64,000 bases of DNA from Actinomycetes bacterium (GCA_023460315.1 JAEWQO010000138.1:32281-96280); one strand, 5' to 3'. Counted from the stretch's first letter, positions 9,096-18,854 are shown. The notes: generated from the letters alone by a model not told the origin. Numbers and translations: made by a program.

Positions 9096-10472
9096 CTATC
9101 CTTCGGATCTCAGCCCCTCGAACGCCTCGTCGATCGCCCGCGGATCCATCTCATGCAGACGGCCACCAAGCTGAACGAGCGAAGATTTCAAGTCGTCAAG
9201 AACAATCTCATGCTCGCCGTGCGTCTTCATGTTCCGAATGGTGACCGTGCCGGCCGCAAGCTCGTCAGGGCCGATCACGGCAACGATGGAAGCACCAAGC
9301 TTGTCAGCCAATTTGAATTGGCCTTTCATGCTGCGCTGCTGATGATCCATCTCTGCCGCAAGGCCGCCGTCGCGGCATGCCTGCACCAAACGAAACACCT
9401 CGTTTCTCGCCGAACCATCCACCGCCGCAACAAACAGGTCGCAACGCGAGGCCGAGGGGAACGTGAAGCCCGTCGCCTTCAAGGCAAGCACACAGCGCTC
9501 GTACCCCAAGGCAAAGCCAAAGCCGGGCGTCGGACGTCCACCCACCTCCTCGGCCAGCTTGTCATACCGTCCGCCGCCACCGACGGCGTTTTGAGAGCCC
9601 AGGCCGTCGACGACCTGGACCTCAAACACCGTGCGCGTGTAGTAGTCAAGACCACGCACCAGCCGGGCATCCTCCGTGTAGCTCAACCCGGCATCGTCGA
9701 GATGCCCCTTCACGGCGGCATGGTGCGTGCGACAGTCTTCACACAGATAGTCGACGATGCTTGGCGCGCCCTTCATGATGGAGGCGCAGGCGGGATTCTT
9801 GCAGTCGAACGCCCGCAGCGGATTTGTCTCGGCACGGTGCTTGCATTCGTCGCACAGCTCGTCAAGGTGCTGGTTCATATAATCGCGCACCGCATCACGG
9901 TACGCCGGACGGCACTTCTCGCATCCCATCGAGTTCACCAGCAGCTGCATGGAGCCCGAAGGTATCCCAATGGCCTCGTAGAAACGCATGAGCATGATGA
10001 TGCCCTCGGCATCGACGCTGGGTTCCTCCGCGCCAAGGCACTCGATGCCCACTTGATTGAACTGGCGCTGACGTCCCTTTTGGGGACGTTCAGCCCGAAA
10101 CATGGGACCTGCATACATGAGCTTGGCGGGGGCCGCTCCCTGCGGGACCAGATCATGCTGGACCACCGCCCGAACCACGCCTGCAGTCCCTTCGGGACGC
10201 AACGACAGGCGGCTCTTGCCCTTGATGGTGCCTCCCCCCACCAGCTTTTTCAGGTTCTCGCCCGAAATCGCCGTGAACATCTCCTTCGACACGACGTCGG
10301 TTGCCTCGCCGATGCCACGAACGAACAATTCCGTCTGTTCGAACAGCGGCGTCTCGATAGTTGCATAGCCGTAGCGTCCAAATATCTCGGCAGCCGTCTC
10401 CTTGAAATGGCTCCAGAATTGAGCCTCGCCAGGCAAAAGGTCCTTTGTTCCTTCGGGAGCTTGCAGTGCCAT
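9096..10472 (-). CDS. hisS: histidyl-tRNA synthetase
   Basis: Class II synthetase charging tRNA-His, 458 aa. Motif 2 (GPMFRAERPQKGRQRQFNQVGIECLG) and the HisRS-specific signature LVRGLDYYTRTVFEV are present. The C-terminal anticodon-binding domain follows (ALGYERCVLAL, then residues to QLGGRLHEM). The central region has a cysteine-containing stretch (CEKCRPAY...CDECKHR...CEDC) typical of HisRS proteins with a zinc-ribbon-like insertion. ATG 10472 is chosen because ggaggg lies 7 nt upstream; the in-frame ATG at 10487 lacks a ribosome-binding site. It lies upstream of aspS, a common pairing. Confidence 0.95.
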   Translation of the reverse strand: MALQAPEGTKDLLPGEAQFWSHFKETAAEIFGRYGYATIETPLFEQTELFVRGIGEATDVVSKEMFTAISGENLKKLVGGGTIKGKSRLSLRPEGTAGVVRAVVQHDLVPQGAAPAKLMYAGPMFRAERPQKGRQRQFNQVGIECLGAEEPSVDAEGIIMLMRFYEAIGIPSGSMQLLVNSMGCEKCRPAYRDAVRDYMNQHLDELCDECKHRAETNPLRAFDCKNPACASIMKGAPSIVDYLCEDCRTHHAAVKGHLDDAGLSYTEDARLVRGLDYYTRTVFEVQVVDGLGSQNAVGGGGRYDKLAEEVGGRPTPGFGFALGYERCVLALKATGFTFPSASRCDLFVAAVDGSARNEVFRLVQACRDGGLAAEMDHQQRSMKGQFKLADKLGASIVAVIGPDELAAGTVTIRNMKTHGEHEIVLDDLKSSLVQLGGRLHEMDPRAIDEAFEGLRSEG

Positions 10473-10622
10473 AGGGCCACCCTCCATATCATGTGATGCA
10501 GGTCAATTCGCAGAGATATCCATTGTAACGCAGGTTGGCGAAGGGTCAGCGAACGGCCATCGCATCCTCAAAGCATGGTCCGTCGACCTTCGTCACGGGT
10601 GGCGAGCCAGCCGCCATCGAAA

Positions 10623-13472
10623 TCAGTCGCCCAGAGAACGCAGCACGTTCATCAATGCGTCATCGGGCCGATAGTGCAGACGCAGCGAAAGCAGGCTGTG
10701 CGCCACCGGAAACAATCCTGCGTCGACAGCCACCGCCGATCCTTCGTCGAGCACCGACATCGCCTCGTCGATGGGAGCGAGCGCGATGCCCGCGTCGGAC
10801 AGCATTCCGTCGACATCCTCATGCTCTATGGGGTCGACGCCCTGCTCGTCAATAAGTTCCCGAAGCTCCGCAGCCGCCTGAAGGGATACAACCGGCGACG
10901 TCATGATGGACTTGAGATAGCAGGCGGCACCGAGATGGGATTCACCCGTCTTCCACAGCGCATAGGCCAGCTGATAGTAAGCCACCGCGATGTCCCCTGG
11001 CTGCAGGGCAACGTGCAATCCGGCACGCAGCACAGAAATCGCATTGTCCATATCTCCCACCAGCATATAGGCGCGTCCAAGCTGACGGTAGCCAGCCGGT
11101 GTCGTCGGCCCCACCCTGAGCGCGTTGCGCCCGTAGCGCAACGCCTCGTCTGTGCGCTCGAACGAATGCTCCAGCAGACGGACAACCTCGAGGTGGCAGA
11201 GGTAGAACGAAGCCGGAACGAGTTCAAGCCGCTTGCCGGCATCGGCCGCCGCCGCTTCTTCGGGCAGAAGGATGCCATTCGGCGAAGCAGGAAGTCCGCC
11301 GCCCGCATAGGATTCCGTCTCCGCCGCCTCCGCGCGCGCCCGATTGTACAGCACGCGCGCAACGTAGGAGTCGAATGAGCGGTAGACCGTCGCCGCGCCA
11401 TCGACGTACCCGTCAAGGGCAGCGGCTTCATTGATGGCATCAGTCAGGACGGCAGCCGCCTTCTCGGGATCTTGCCGCGCATATCCACGCGCTCTGCCCA
11501 ACGCCGCTAGGCAGCGATCTTCCCCCAGAAAACGGCTGACGATAGCATTCTGGTCCTCTGTGTCGAGCGATCCCTCAGCCAATGCGGCCATGAGGCGCGT
11601 CGCGGCCGTGGCGGTCCGGTCGTCGTCGCGCTCCTCTGCGGCAGCTTGCTCCTCACGCACGATGCGAATGGCCTCAGTCGCGCTGGACGCGCGGGCAACG
11701 CGATCCGCAATTCCCTCGCCGATCTTCCTTCGATAGGCGGAGAAATCAATGCGCACATCGCGCGCACGCTCCGCGCCGAGCACGGTCTTCGCCGCCAAAG
11801 GCAAGGGCTCGTCGACCGCTTCAGGAAGAAGAGCCCGCGTTCTTGCCGCAGGAAAAGCGTCGACCACGGCAAACGGATCGGCAGCCGGCACTTCGAACAC
11901 GGCACCGGCCTGCACGAGCAAGGGTAAGGGATCCCCGGTAAGCGCCGCGCCGAATCGATCGGCATCCGCGAACAGAGCACGCAGGAACGTCACCTGGAAA
12001 TAGGCGGGCAGGCCTTCGTCGGCAGGAAATTCGCGATCGCCGTCCGAGACGTCATCCTCGCCCGTGTGCTCATCCTTGAACGGCCGAGCGACGACATCAA
12101 CCCTCTGGACGACCTCCGAAGCAGCAAAGGCAGCTGTCACAAGGGCCAGGCACAGATGCATGGCGTAGCGCCGGCTGCAAGCTTCCCTCTCTTCCCAAGA
12201 AAGGGGGATCCGTCCATCGGTCGGGCCGGCATGCGAGAGATCTTCATCCCAGCGCCAAGATGCCATAAGTGCCGCATCGGGAACGGTCAAGTCGAGGGCA
12301 ACGACTCCTTCCAAGGCATTGACCTGCAGCTGCGCATCTATGCGGAAAGGAAGCCGAAGACGCTCTATGGCAGCGCTGATGCCATATCTCAATTCCCATT
12401 CTCCGTCCGGAGCCCCGGCAGGAACGCCTTTGGCCCGCGTTGAGGAAAGCTCTTGGGTGCCGACTGTTTCGGTGAGATATTCATCCCATCGGGAACAATC
12501 TCCCTTCGTCGCCAAGGATGCCTGCTCGCCAAACGCCTCGTCCAACAGAAGATAGCGGTTGAGCGCGGCTTCAAGAGCCCATATTTCACGGCGCGACACG
12601 GGTGCGCCGGCCTCCTCGAGAGAAACGTAGTAGGTGTTGGCATACTGCGTGGTGCGCACCAGCCTCAACGCACCGACGGGCACCTTGCGTGCCATGATGC
12701 CCTCAAGGCCCGCTTCTTCAAGCCAATGGGCAAGAACGCAGAGAAGGGCAGGAGGATTGAGCAGAGGATCGGCCTCGGCACTACGGATATCCGCCATGAT
12801 CGCCTCAAGGGAGGGAAGCAGTTTTCCATCCCGCAGGCGATCCCGCACCACGCCGACGCCACGGGAGGGAACGCGCGCGCCACCGATGCGAGGACGGTAG
12901 GAAAGGGCAAGGTAGGCGCGGGCAAGAGCATCGTCGTAGCACAGGTCGGCGCCGTAAGGCCCAAAGTTATACCACGAGTCAAACAGCGAATAGCGACCAT
13001 GCTGACACCGGTAACGCCCTCCCTGGCGCGACAGCCCCTCTTCTCCCCGCACCTCGATGAACCCCTGTTCCTCCATCGATGCCGAGTCTGCGGTCGACCG
13101 CAGAAATTCCATCTCCGGGCTGCGTGCCGGAGGCGCCTCCAATGGACGGTCGGTAGAGAACACGCGACCGTAGCGGTCGGCGTAGGCAAGGATGCGGAGC
13201 AACCGCTTGCCGACGAACTCGACAAGGTAGCGGTCGCCCTTGCTGGGCGAGGGGAAGACCCCCATCACCCAGCCGTACGCGGGGAAGCTCGCTCCGGACG
13301 GCGTGCCTCCATCAGGCTCGGCGGAGACCGGAGGAACCGCATCGGGAAGGATGCGATAGGCGCCGAGCATCATCTTGGAAGCGCCGATCCGATACACGCC
13401 CTCTTGCTCCTCGATGCTTCGCACGTCCGCTCCTCGCCTTGGCTTTCCGTCATATGTCATGCAGCATAGCAT
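10623..13472 (-). CDS. large uncharacterised protein with C-terminal TPR repeats
   Basis: 949 aa with no signal peptide or membrane segment seen, so probably cytoplasmic. The C-terminal third contains tetratricopeptide-like helices (FYLCHLEVVRLLEHSFERTD, LRVGPTTPAGYRQLGRAY, QPGDIAVAYYQLAYALWKTG). This suggests a scaffold for protein-protein contacts. The N-terminal 600 residues are not recognised. They contain aromatic-rich stretches (RYRCQHGRYSLFDSWYNFGPYG) and many acidic patches. An alternative start is ATG 13460 (MTYDGK). It is a single gene upstream of hisS. Similar long TPR proteins are common but functionally undefined in Coriobacteriia. Confidence 0.7.
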   Translation of the reverse strand: MLCCMTYDGKPRRGADVRSIEEQEGVYRIGASKMMLGAYRILPDAVPPVSAEPDGGTPSGASFPAYGWVMGVFPSPSKGDRYLVEFVGKRLLRILAYADRYGRVFSTDRPLEAPPARSPEMEFLRSTADSASMEEQGFIEVRGEEGLSRQGGRYRCQHGRYSLFDSWYNFGPYGADLCYDDALARAYLALSYRPRIGGARVPSRGVGVVRDRLRDGKLLPSLEAIMADIRSAEADPLLNPPALLCVLAHWLEEAGLEGIMARKVPVGALRLVRTTQYANTYYVSLEEAGAPVSRREIWALEAALNRYLLLDEAFGEQASLATKGDCSRWDEYLTETVGTQELSSTRAKGVPAGAPDGEWELRYGISAAIERLRLPFRIDAQLQVNALEGVVALDLTVPDAALMASWRWDEDLSHAGPTDGRIPLSWEEREACSRRYAMHLCLALVTAAFAASEVVQRVDVVARPFKDEHTGEDDVSDGDREFPADEGLPAYFQVTFLRALFADADRFGAALTGDPLPLLVQAGAVFEVPAADPFAVVDAFPAARTRALLPEAVDEPLPLAAKTVLGAERARDVRIDFSAYRRKIGEGIADRVARASSATEAIRIVREEQAAAEERDDDRTATAATRLMAALAEGSLDTEDQNAIVSRFLGEDRCLAALGRARGYARQDPEKAAAVLTDAINEAAALDGYVDGAATVYRSFDSYVARVLYNRARAEAAETESYAGGGLPASPNGILLPEEAAAADAGKRLELVPASFYLCHLEVVRLLEHSFERTDEALRYGRNALRVGPTTPAGYRQLGRAYMLVGDMDNAISVLRAGLHVALQPGDIAVAYYQLAYALWKTGESHLGAACYLKSIMTSPVVSLQAAAELRELIDEQGVDPIEHEDVDGMLSDAGIALAPIDEAMSVLDEGSAVAVDAGLFPVAHSLLSLRLHYRPDDALMNVLRSLGD

Positions 13473-13556
13473 GACCTCGAGGGATTGTCAGAAAAACCAA
13501 GGGAACCTTGACAGGCCGACACCTTTCAGAAAGGCGCTCCCGCAATTCTGCAGCCG

Positions 13557-13937
13557 TCATTCATGATGGTTGCAGGCGTTTTCGATGCCCATGACAGGCG
13601 CTCGTCCCTCTGCCACCAACTTGGCGGCATCGCCAACAAGCCGCATCTGGTTTTCGAAATACACGGTGAGTCCGGCCTGATTGAAGCCAGCAAGGGGACG
13701 CGACCCCATCCCTGCCGCAACGATGGCATCCGCTCCGGCATCAACAAGCAAACCGACCGGACGCAGACAGCCGCCTTCCTCATGGGGAAGATTCAAGACC
13801 TCAGACGTGCCGACGATGGCCCCGTCGGCTATGTCGACCAGCGTGAAGCAATCGCAGTGACCGAAATGGCCCGAACGCTCCGATCCGAGTCCGGCCGCGC
13901 CCATGGTCGGCACAGCAAGTTTCAACGTCTCGCCCAT
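13557..13937 (-). CDS. NifB/NifX-family iron-molybdenum cluster-binding protein
   Basis: 126-aa single-domain protein of the dinitrogenase iron-molybdenum cofactor/NifX-like family. The signature SGHFGHCDCFTLVD lies near the N-terminus, and AGADAIVAAGMGSRPLAGFNQAGLTVYF is the family core. The C-terminus CNHHE is a likely metal-binding tail. No nif structural genes are seen here, so a general Fe-S or metallocluster handling role is more likely than nitrogen fixation. The start is ATG 13937 (MGETLKLAV); the frame upstream is low complexity. It lies 299 bp downstream of the PadR gene on the same strand, and the spacer contains no evident gene. Confidence 0.85.
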   Translation of the reverse strand: MGETLKLAVPTMGAAGLGSERSGHFGHCDCFTLVDIADGAIVGTSEVLNLPHEEGGCLRPVGLLVDAGADAIVAAGMGSRPLAGFNQAGLTVYFENQMRLVGDAAKLVAEGRAPVMGIENACNHHE

Positions 13938-14236
13938 TGATGACCTTCTTTCCGGGGCGTCTTTGCCCCTTTGCAGCTGAAGCGCCTTTGCTCCAGCAAC
14001 CCTACCATCATCAGCCGCAGCGCCTTCGCTCGGCAATGATTTCGCACCGTCGGACGAACCGCCTCGCCTTTGGGAGGCCGTTCCTCTGATCCTCCGCGGA
14101 CAGCAGGCGACGCAAGCCCGATGACCCGGGTCCCTCTCCCCTCCGAGAAGGCGAACGGGGCGGCCTGAGACTCCTGAGTTCGACTCAGGCATCCACCCAA
14201 CTCCCCTCTCATGTCCGCAGGGAGGAAGCCGTCGCC

Positions 14237-14665
14237 CTAGCGGCCGTCCGCATCGGAAAGTCCACGCTGGCTCAAGGCGTCCAGCCCCTTTTCAAGGGAG
14301 TCGATAAGGCACTCGTCAAGCTGCCGGCGGGCATGGAGGGCATCAAGCCATTGCTCAGCCAATTCAACCCCTTGCTCCGTCAGCTCGTATTCACGCCGCC
14401 GCGGGCCGGCGTTATCCTCGCACCAGCGCGACACGACCGCCCCATCGTCCTCAAGTCTCCTCAGGGACCGATAGAGTCCCCCAACGTCAACATCCACTTC
14501 ACCACCGGTCATATCGAGGATGGTCCGCCGCATATCGTAGCCATATCCCCCCGCATGAAGCAAAGCGGCAAGCGCCGCCGGCTCGACGAGCGCGCCCCCG
14601 CCGCCGGCTCGACGCCGACAGCACGGACGACGGGCGGCATGTCCCTCGCAATCGCCTCGCGGCAT
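14237..14665 (-). CDS. PadR family transcriptional regulator
   Basis: 142 aa. The winged-helix core is visible as ALLHAGGYGYDMRRTIL, then VDVGGLYRSLRRLEDDGAVVSRW, and REYELTEQGVELAEQWLDAL, all diagnostic for PadR. The N-terminus is an unusual Cys-, Arg- and Gly-rich stretch (DCEGHAARRPCCRRRAGGGG) that could bind a metal. PadR proteins with such tails often accompany NifX-like genes, as here. A 21-bp dyad lies 22 bp upstream of the start, consistent with autoregulation. Confidence 0.88.
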   Translation of the reverse strand: MPRGDCEGHAARRPCCRRRAGGGGALVEPAALAALLHAGGYGYDMRRTILDMTGGEVDVDVGGLYRSLRRLEDDGAVVSRWCEDNAGPRRREYELTEQGVELAEQWLDALHARRQLDECLIDSLEKGLDALSQRGLSDADGR

Positions 14666-14687
14666 GGTACTCCTCCTTCAGAACGTG

Positions 14688-14708
14688 ATATATGATATGA
14701 ACATATAT
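14688..14708. promoter_or_regulatory. 21-bp dyad, probable PadR operator
   Basis: ATATATG (14688-14694) and CATATAT (14702-14708) are exact inverted repeats with a 7-bp spacer, inside an AT-rich island in otherwise GC-rich DNA. It sits directly upstream of the PadR gene (start 14665), as expected for an autoregulatory PadR site. Binding is inferred, not shown. Confidence 0.6.
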
Positions 14709-14939
14709 ACGCCTCCAGCACTATGTTGTCAACATGTAGTTCGGCCAAAATGCCCGACGCTCAGGCGGCATGCGGCAAACTGCACCGCCAAGCGCCCTCC
14801 TCCCCGCAACCCGTCGCTCACCCCGAAAGCCCTGCCTCTGACCAAGAACGCGGCTTGCACACGATCTCCCGAACAGCACAAGGCAGGGCCACCCAAGCAG
14901 CCCTGCCTCGAACCATGTCTCCGTTGTCACGCGAGCTTT

Positions 14940-16046
14940 TTACAGGAGCTCTGCCACCAGATCTCCCATTCGCTGCGTTCCGACAATCTTGTCAGCAGGA
15001 GTTTCGGCATCCCTGATGTCGCCCGTGCGCCAGCCCTCGTCAAGAACCTTCTCCACGGCCCGTGCAATGTCGTCCGCCGCTTCGTCCATGCCAAAGCTGT
15101 AGCGCAACATCATTTCGACGGACAGTATCTGCGCGAGCGGGTTCGCTATGCCTTGGCCGGCGATGTCGGGAGCGCTCCCATGGCTGGGCTCGTAGAGAGC
15201 CGTGCCGTCGCCAAGGGAGGCGCTGGCCAGCATGCCCAGGGAGCCAGTGAGCATGGACGCCTCGTCAGACAGGATGTCTCCAAACATGTTCTCGGTCACC
15301 ACGACGTCAAACTGGGCAGGATCGTTGACAAGCTGCATGGCCGCATTGTCAACGAGCATGTCCGACAGCTCCACATCGGGATAGTCGGCGGCAACACGGT
15401 GCGTCACTTCGCGCCAAAGGCGGCTTGTCTCCAGCACGTTCGCCTTGTCGATGGAATGGACGCGCCTCCGTCGCTTGCGGGCCGTGTCGAACGCATGGCG
15501 CACGATGCGCTCAATCTCATACTCGCGATACTCCAGCGTGTCGTAGGCGCGCTGGCCGTGTGCGCCGTCCGTTCCACAACCCTCCTCGTCGTAAAACCGC
15601 TCCCGGGCGCCAAAGTACAGGCCGCCCGTCAGCTCGCGCACGATGACCAGGTCCACGCCTGCAATGAATTCCGGCTTGAGGGTGGAAGCATCGGCCAGTG
15701 CGTTGAAGATGCGCACGGGCCGCAGGTTCGCATAGAGGCCAAGTGCCTTACGGATACCGAGAAGACCCTGTTCGGGGCGGGGCTGACCGGGGTCGGTCGT
15801 GTCCCATTTCGGACCTCCGACGGCCGCGAGCAACACGGCGTCGGCAGCCTCGGCAGCGCGCAGCGTCTCGTCGGGCAATGCCGTGCCCGTGGCGTCGATG
15901 GCACATCCGCCCAACAGCGCCTCCGTATAGGCAAACCGCGTGCCGTGCTTCTCCCCCACCGCATCGAGCACCTTGCGCCCTTCCGCGATGATCTCCGGCC
16001 CGATGCCGTCACCGGGAAGAAGGCAGACGTTGTAAGTTTGAGTCAT
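14940..16046 (-). CDS. leuB: 3-isopropylmalate dehydrogenase
   Basis: Catalyses NAD-dependent oxidative decarboxylation of 3-isopropylmalate in leucine synthesis. The 368-aa length is normal. Diagnostic segments are LLPGDGIGPEIIAEGRKVLDAVG, the substrate-binding RELTGGLYFG, VHSIDKANVLETSRLWR, the VTENMFGDILSDEASML metal/active-site region, and the NAD-binding EPSHGSAPDIAGQGIANPLA. It follows leuD on the minus strand after a 251-bp gap with no evident gene. leuA is not in the window. Confidence 0.96.
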   Translation of the reverse strand: MTQTYNVCLLPGDGIGPEIIAEGRKVLDAVGEKHGTRFAYTEALLGGCAIDATGTALPDETLRAAEAADAVLLAAVGGPKWDTTDPGQPRPEQGLLGIRKALGLYANLRPVRIFNALADASTLKPEFIAGVDLVIVRELTGGLYFGARERFYDEEGCGTDGAHGQRAYDTLEYREYEIERIVRHAFDTARKRRRRVHSIDKANVLETSRLWREVTHRVAADYPDVELSDMLVDNAAMQLVNDPAQFDVVVTENMFGDILSDEASMLTGSLGMLASASLGDGTALYEPSHGSAPDIAGQGIANPLAQILSVEMMLRYSFGMDEAADDIARAVEKVLDEGWRTGDIRDAETPADKIVGTQRMGDLVAELL

Positions 16047-16297
16047 GATGGTTCCTCACGTCATAGATCTGTTCATCTTGCAGGTTCGACTTGCTTCCAT
16101 GCCCTGCCTGTCCGAAGGCAGGCGAAGCGGCTCACGCCGGAGCATGCGCCTCCCCCTGATTCCAGGGCCTCGGTCGCGCGGCGGCAATTCGGAAAGCGAG
16201 AATCCCGTCGCCAAAAGAGCACGGCACCCTCGCCGCAGGCCAAGATGTCGCCGAGAGCCGCAGCGCCAAACGGTTCCGCGGGGCGGAAGACGGGGCC

Positions 16298-16792
16298 CTA
16301 CTTCCCCAGCTTCTCCTTTGTGCGGTTGATGAGCCCTCCCGCCTCGATGATCTCACGAATGAACGGCGGGAAAGGCTGGGCCTGAAAGGCAGCGCCGGTC
16401 GTCTCATCGACGATGGTGCCGGAATCGGCGTCCACACTCACCACGTCACCTTGGCTGATGGCATCCACCGCTTCCGGACACTCCATGATGGCAAGGCCCG
16501 TATTGATGGAATTGCGATAAAAAATGCGCGCAAAACTCTTGGCGATAACCGCATCGATGCCAGCGGCCTTGATGGCAATGGGGGCATGCTCGCGGGAGCT
16601 GCCGCATCCGAAGTTTTCTTCTGCCACAATGATGTCGCCCGGCTGCACGCGCTCGACGAACGACGCGTCTAGGTCCTCAAGGCAATGCTTTGCCAATTCG
16701 GCCGGATCGGACGTGGTCAGATGGCGAGCCGGTATGATGACGTCGGTGTCGATATCACGGCCATAGCGATGTGCTGTTCCTTTGAAATGCAT
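16298..16792 (-). CDS. leuD: 3-isopropylmalate dehydratase small subunit
   Basis: Small (swivel-domain) subunit of isopropylmalate isomerase, 164 aa from ATG 16792 (MHFKGTAHRYG). Family motifs are GRDIDTDVIIPARHL, EENFGCGSSREHAPIAIKAAG and FARIFYRNSINTGLAIM. The open frame continues upstream, but that part is an overlap artefact across leuC. Only 16 bp separate it from leuC, so the two are clearly co-transcribed and form the LeuCD heterodimer. The short length fits the archaeal/bacterial type 2 LeuD family. Confidence 0.95.
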   Translation of the reverse strand: MHFKGTAHRYGRDIDTDVIIPARHLTTSDPAELAKHCLEDLDASFVERVQPGDIIVAEENFGCGSSREHAPIAIKAAGIDAVIAKSFARIFYRNSINTGLAIMECPEAVDAISQGDVVSVDADSGTIVDETTGAAFQAQPFPPFIREIIEAGGLINRTKEKLGK

Positions 16793-16808
16793 GATGGCAA
16801 CCCCTTCC

Positions 16809-18077
16809 TCAATCCAGGTCTTCCGGCAACCCGATATGTCCAAGCACCGCGCTTGCCGCCGCGATCGCCGGAGAGGACAGGTAGACCTCGCTCGTGGGAT
16901 CGCCCATACGGCCAACGAAGTTGCGGTTCGTGGTGGCAATGGCACGTTCGCCCGCGGCGAGAATGCCCATGTAGCCGCCAAGACAGGGACCGCAGGTCGG
17001 CGTCGACACCGCACAGTTCGCATCGAGGAACACGTCGGTCAAGCCTTCCTCCATGCACTGGCGGTACACCGCCTGAGTTGCAGGGATGACGATGCAGCGG
17101 ACATCGGGATGAACCGTGCGGCCGCGCAACACGTCAGCGGCCTGCCGCATGTCAGTGATGCGGCCATTCGTGCAGGACCCGATGACGGCTTGATCGATCT
17201 TGACATCGCGCGCTTCGGCGGCAGGACGTGTGTTTGACGGCAGATGGGGAAACGATACCGTCGGAACGATATCCGCCGCATTGATCTCATAGACCCTTGC
17301 ATAACGGGCATCCGGATCGGAATGATATTCCGTATAGGGACGCTCTGTGCGCCCGTCAAGGTAAGCACGCGTCACCTCATCGACCTCAATGAGACCCGCC
17401 TTGCCACCCGCTTCGATAGCCATGTTCGAAATGGACATGCGCTCATCCATGGCCATGGCCCGAATGGCGCTGCCCGTAAACTCCATGACCTGATAGAGCG
17501 CGCCGTCCACGCCAATCATGCCGATGATATGGAGGATGACGTCTTTGCCCGTCACCCCAGGGGCCAAGTCGCCCTCAATCTTGAAGAGGATGGACTCGGG
17601 CACTTTGAACCATGCCTTGCCAGTAGCATATCCCACGCCGGCGTCAGTGGAGCCGACTCCCGTCGCGAATGCGCCCAGCGCACCATAGGTGCAGGTGTGG
17701 CTATCGGCGCCGATGATCAGATCGCCCGAACCCACCACGCCCTGTTCCGGCAGCAGCGCATGCTCGACGCCCATGCATCCCACCTCATAGTAGTGGGTGA
17801 TACCCTGTTCGCGGGCAAAGTCGCGCACAATCTTCGCCTGTTCGGCGCTTTTGATGTCCTTGTTGGGAACGTAATGGTCAGGTACCAGCGCGATCTTCGT
17901 CGGGTCAAATACCCTGTCGACACCGATCTTGCGGAACTCGTTAACGGCAATGGGGGTGGTGACGTCATTGGAAAGCACGAGATCAAGATCGCATTCGATC
18001 AGCTGACCCGGCTCCACTTCGTCGAACCCCGCATGAACGGCGAGAATCTTCTCCGCCATGGTCATGGGACGTGCCAT
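16809..18077 (-). CDS. leuC: 3-isopropylmalate dehydratase large subunit
   Basis: Fe-S large subunit of isopropylmalate isomerase, 422 aa, of the shorter LeuC/HacA type. The aconitase-fold signatures GADSHTCTYGALGAFATGVG, VIGSCTNGRITDMRQAA and TPTCGPCLGGYMG are present, including the three cluster-ligating cysteines. GERAIATTNRNFVGRMGDP is the conserved C-terminal motif. ATG 18077 is chosen, with a tctcctttt-complement ribosome-binding site (aaaggagaga). It is first of the leuC-leuD-leuB run. Confidence 0.96.
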   Translation of the reverse strand: MARPMTMAEKILAVHAGFDEVEPGQLIECDLDLVLSNDVTTPIAVNEFRKIGVDRVFDPTKIALVPDHYVPNKDIKSAEQAKIVRDFAREQGITHYYEVGCMGVEHALLPEQGVVGSGDLIIGADSHTCTYGALGAFATGVGSTDAGVGYATGKAWFKVPESILFKIEGDLAPGVTGKDVILHIIGMIGVDGALYQVMEFTGSAIRAMAMDERMSISNMAIEAGGKAGLIEVDEVTRAYLDGRTERPYTEYHSDPDARYARVYEINAADIVPTVSFPHLPSNTRPAAEARDVKIDQAVIGSCTNGRITDMRQAADVLRGRTVHPDVRCIVIPATQAVYRQCMEEGLTDVFLDANCAVSTPTCGPCLGGYMGILAAGERAIATTNRNFVGRMGDPTSEVYLSSPAIAAASAVLGHIGLPEDLD

Positions 18078-18146
18078 GCTCTCTCCTTTTGCGGTGGATG
18101 TGTGGAAAACGCTCCAATTGTACCACTGGCTCCCCTCAAGCATGAA

Positions 18147-18168
18147 GAAGAGCCCCGAAGGGCTCTTC
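18147..18168 (-). terminator. hairpin with UUCG-type loop
   Basis: GAAGAGCCC (18147-18155) and GGGCTCTTC (18160-18168) form a 9-bp stem. The tetraloop reads TTCG on the minus strand. It lies between the end of the membrane-protein gene at 18210 and leuC, as expected for a terminator of the former. It lacks a long T-run. Confidence 0.7.
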
Positions 18169-18209
18169 AAAGGAGGGCGTTTCTTCAAAAATGCGCAACC
18201 TGGCAGAGA

Positions 18210-18647
18210 TTACCAGGATCCGTAATAGTTGCCGTAACCATACGATGATGCCCCGGCTGCTCCGATCATCGCAGCAATCATGCCGGCAAACATCATGCTC
18301 AAAACGATGCCGAGCACAACCCAGACCGCGAACCCTATGATGGTCCATTTGAGTGCATCGCTCTTCACCTGAGGAAGCTTGTCAGCATTGACGAGCCAGG
18401 AGAGAACGATCCCGCCGATGCCGAGCAACGCGCCGACGACAAACCAGCCGAACTTCATGCCCCCAGTCAGCTGCACCAGAGGAGCGGGAGCATACACGGG
18501 CTGAGGAGCCTGATATGCCGGAGGATGCGGTTGAGAAACCGGCTGCCCCACAGGAGGCTGCTGCGGAGGAACCGGCGCAGAGGAAGTCTCTGAGGGAGAG
18601 GGCGGGACGGGCACAGCGCCTTGATCATTCTTCTGCTCTTCGGTCAT
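18210..18647 (-). CDS. small membrane protein with proline-rich cytoplasmic N-terminus
   Basis: 145 aa from ATG 18647 (MTEEQKNDQ). The first 60 residues are Pro-, Gln- and Ser-rich (PPQQPPVGQPVSQPHPP). They are followed by two hydrophobic segments (FGWFVVGALLGIGGIVLSWL and WTIIGFAVWVVLGIVLSMMFAGMIAAMIG) and a Gly/Tyr-rich tail. This is the architecture of small actinobacterial membrane proteins with unknown function. No operon partner is evident; it is monocistronic between two hairpins. No family could be named. Confidence 0.7.
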   Translation of the reverse strand: MTEEQKNDQGAVPVPPSPSETSSAPVPPQQPPVGQPVSQPHPPAYQAPQPVYAPAPLVQLTGGMKFGWFVVGALLGIGGIVLSWLVNADKLPQVKSDALKWTIIGFAVWVVLGIVLSMMFAGMIAAMIGAAGASSYGYGNYYGSW

Positions 18648-18854
18648 GATGCACCTGCTTTCTATCGGATGGACGATTCCAGCCGTCCGGGACAACACTG
18701 TCTGAAAGACGAAGGGACAGACGCTGATCCCTCCTGCGACCACCGGTCGCCCGTTCGCTGGTAAGTATACGAACCACTTTCTTGATGAAGGAGAAAACGT
18801 TACCTATATGTTGCGCCCATCACAAGCGCTTCAGGAAAGAGACCGAGAAGCATC

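Noticed and set aside
9066..10496. 476-aa plus-strand frame opposite hisS
   Set aside because: Its translation has no domain pattern, while the minus strand encodes a full HisRS with all motifs. It is an antisense artefact of GC-rich codon bias.
14664..16385. 573-aa plus-strand frame opposite leuB
   Set aside because: The minus strand holds intact leuB. The frame crosses gene borders and has no recognisable product.
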